64,000 bases of DNA from assembly GCA_021234155.1 (NCBI GenBank), contig JAJEKV010000098.1:1013596-1077595 (forward strand). Direction: 5' to 3'. The notes beneath the pieces were generated by a model that was not told the origin of the DNA, made no database searches, and was given only the letters and a program-made list of their open reading frames with translations. This document shows, piece after piece, positions 63,501 through 64,000 of this stretch. The translations under genes were made by a program, and so were the position numbers. Positions within the stretch are counted from its first letter, which is position 1. Each line of letters begins with the position of its first letter. The DNA is from Isoetes taiwanensis (Eukaryota; Streptophyta; Lycopodiopsida; Isoetales; Isoetaceae).

Positions 63501-64000
63501 AGTTTACAAGAGATGGGCTCTTATCATGTACAAGAATTTGAGTTGAAGTAAGTTAAGATGGCTCAAGGAGCTCATAATCCAAGTGCCTATTTGCATAGTG
63601 TGTGTGTGGTGCTGAAATAATAGAAGAGGAGAAACACCAGCCAAGAAAGCAGTTCCGCATAATGGCATATTACAAGGGTTCATTGAGACCGCGGATCTGT
63701 ACAATATATTACGTGTATTTTACAAGATCTACTTTATCCTTCATCATTTCAAAGCAACAAAGCATGCCTTAGAGTACAAAGTGTACTGGTTATGTGGTGC
63801 ATGAAGCTATTCTTTTTATAAGAGGACTATGGAAGGTTCTTATTAAGGTGTGTTGTTGGTCAGCAACCTATCATTTGTTGCAAAGAAGTACATGATTGTC
63901 GTGGCATTTGCGCCCGTAACTACGCCTAGGATATTATTGGCCAACTCTCTTTACAAGGATACTAGAGAAGCAATACATAACCGGAACGAAGCAATACCGT

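Larger units (their letters stand above)
58561..64000 (+). mobile_element. second gypsy-type LTR retrotransposon, continues past the window
   Basis: A TGTTGGGGTC start at 58561 directly abuts L1 sequence. Gag with zinc knuckles (60.0-60.3 kb), RT (62.5-62.9 kb) and RNase H start (63.1 kb) follow in gypsy order. Frequent stops; inactive. No env-like frame was noticed. Confidence 0.7.

Noticed and set aside
58561-64000. Possibility that gypsy-2 is an endogenous virus with an envelope gene
   Set aside because: Only gag and pol motifs were seen; the 3' part is outside the window and no env-like or movement-protein-like frame was recognised.

Overview
This window looks like nuclear DNA of a vascular plant with a large, repeat-rich genome. 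The evidence is one intact plant-type UDP-glycosyltransferase (UGT) gene with a GT-AG intron and a 44-residue PSPG box, pieces of a plant receptor-like kinase, and a dense mixture of copia, gypsy, L1-type and a second LINE family, all mostly decayed. The LINE density, old nested insertions and long non-coding stretches would suit a gymnosperm or fern, but the sequence alone does not settle the lineage. There are no bacterial operons, CRISPR arrays, rRNA genes or convincing complete tRNA genes.

Layout. 1-4.1 kb: an unusual locus with a 13-bp palindrome family (CACGC-N3-GCGTG, nine copies in 2.4 kb), a 191-bp foldback, two plus-strand reading frames each broken by one in-frame stop, an RGG-rich exon, and an opposite-strand exon resembling the DUF8039-type domain found with plant En/Spm elements. 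4.2-13.9 kb: a minus-strand receptor-like kinase pseudogene split by two insertions (an L1 with 16-bp target duplications and the LINE-A element), followed by a string of minus-strand exon-like pieces that appear to come from several genes, one resembling TRAPPC11. 14.4-21.1 kb: a scrambled copia element (gag inverted, RNase H duplicated) carrying a LINE-B insertion just before its 3' LTR. 23.9-25.65 kb: the UGT gene, the best gene here. 25.7-28.1 kb: a terminal-inverted-repeat/foldback element with a 29-bp array of ATTCC...GGAAT palindromes, starting about 75 bp after the UGT stop. 28.3-35.1 kb: SINE-like tandem units, a GC-rich stretch, and two LINE-family elements lying head to head with the same CCTT-type tail. 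35.3-38.4 kb: a small CACTA-like MITE and a deleted copia. 38.4-48.3 kb: a gypsy element on the minus strand whose integrase is split by about 4.8 kb of diverged long repeats, one copy of which carries a MITE with an empty-site paralogue. 49.6-55.6 kb: a duplicated and inverted cluster of small secreted/lectin-like and hydrophobic reading frames with truncated LINE copies. 57.2-64 kb: an L1 remnant interrupted by a second, plus-strand gypsy element that runs off the window.

One host gene, the UGT, appears functional. It probably acts in the cytosol, transferring a sugar from UDP-sugar to a small acceptor. Most of the rest is transposable-element history. The strongest unexplained signals are the CACGC-N3-GCGTG palindrome family with its foldback, the ATTCC/GGAAT foldback element, and the LINE family whose 3' end has a conserved hairpin but a variable tetra-, penta- or hexanucleotide tail.
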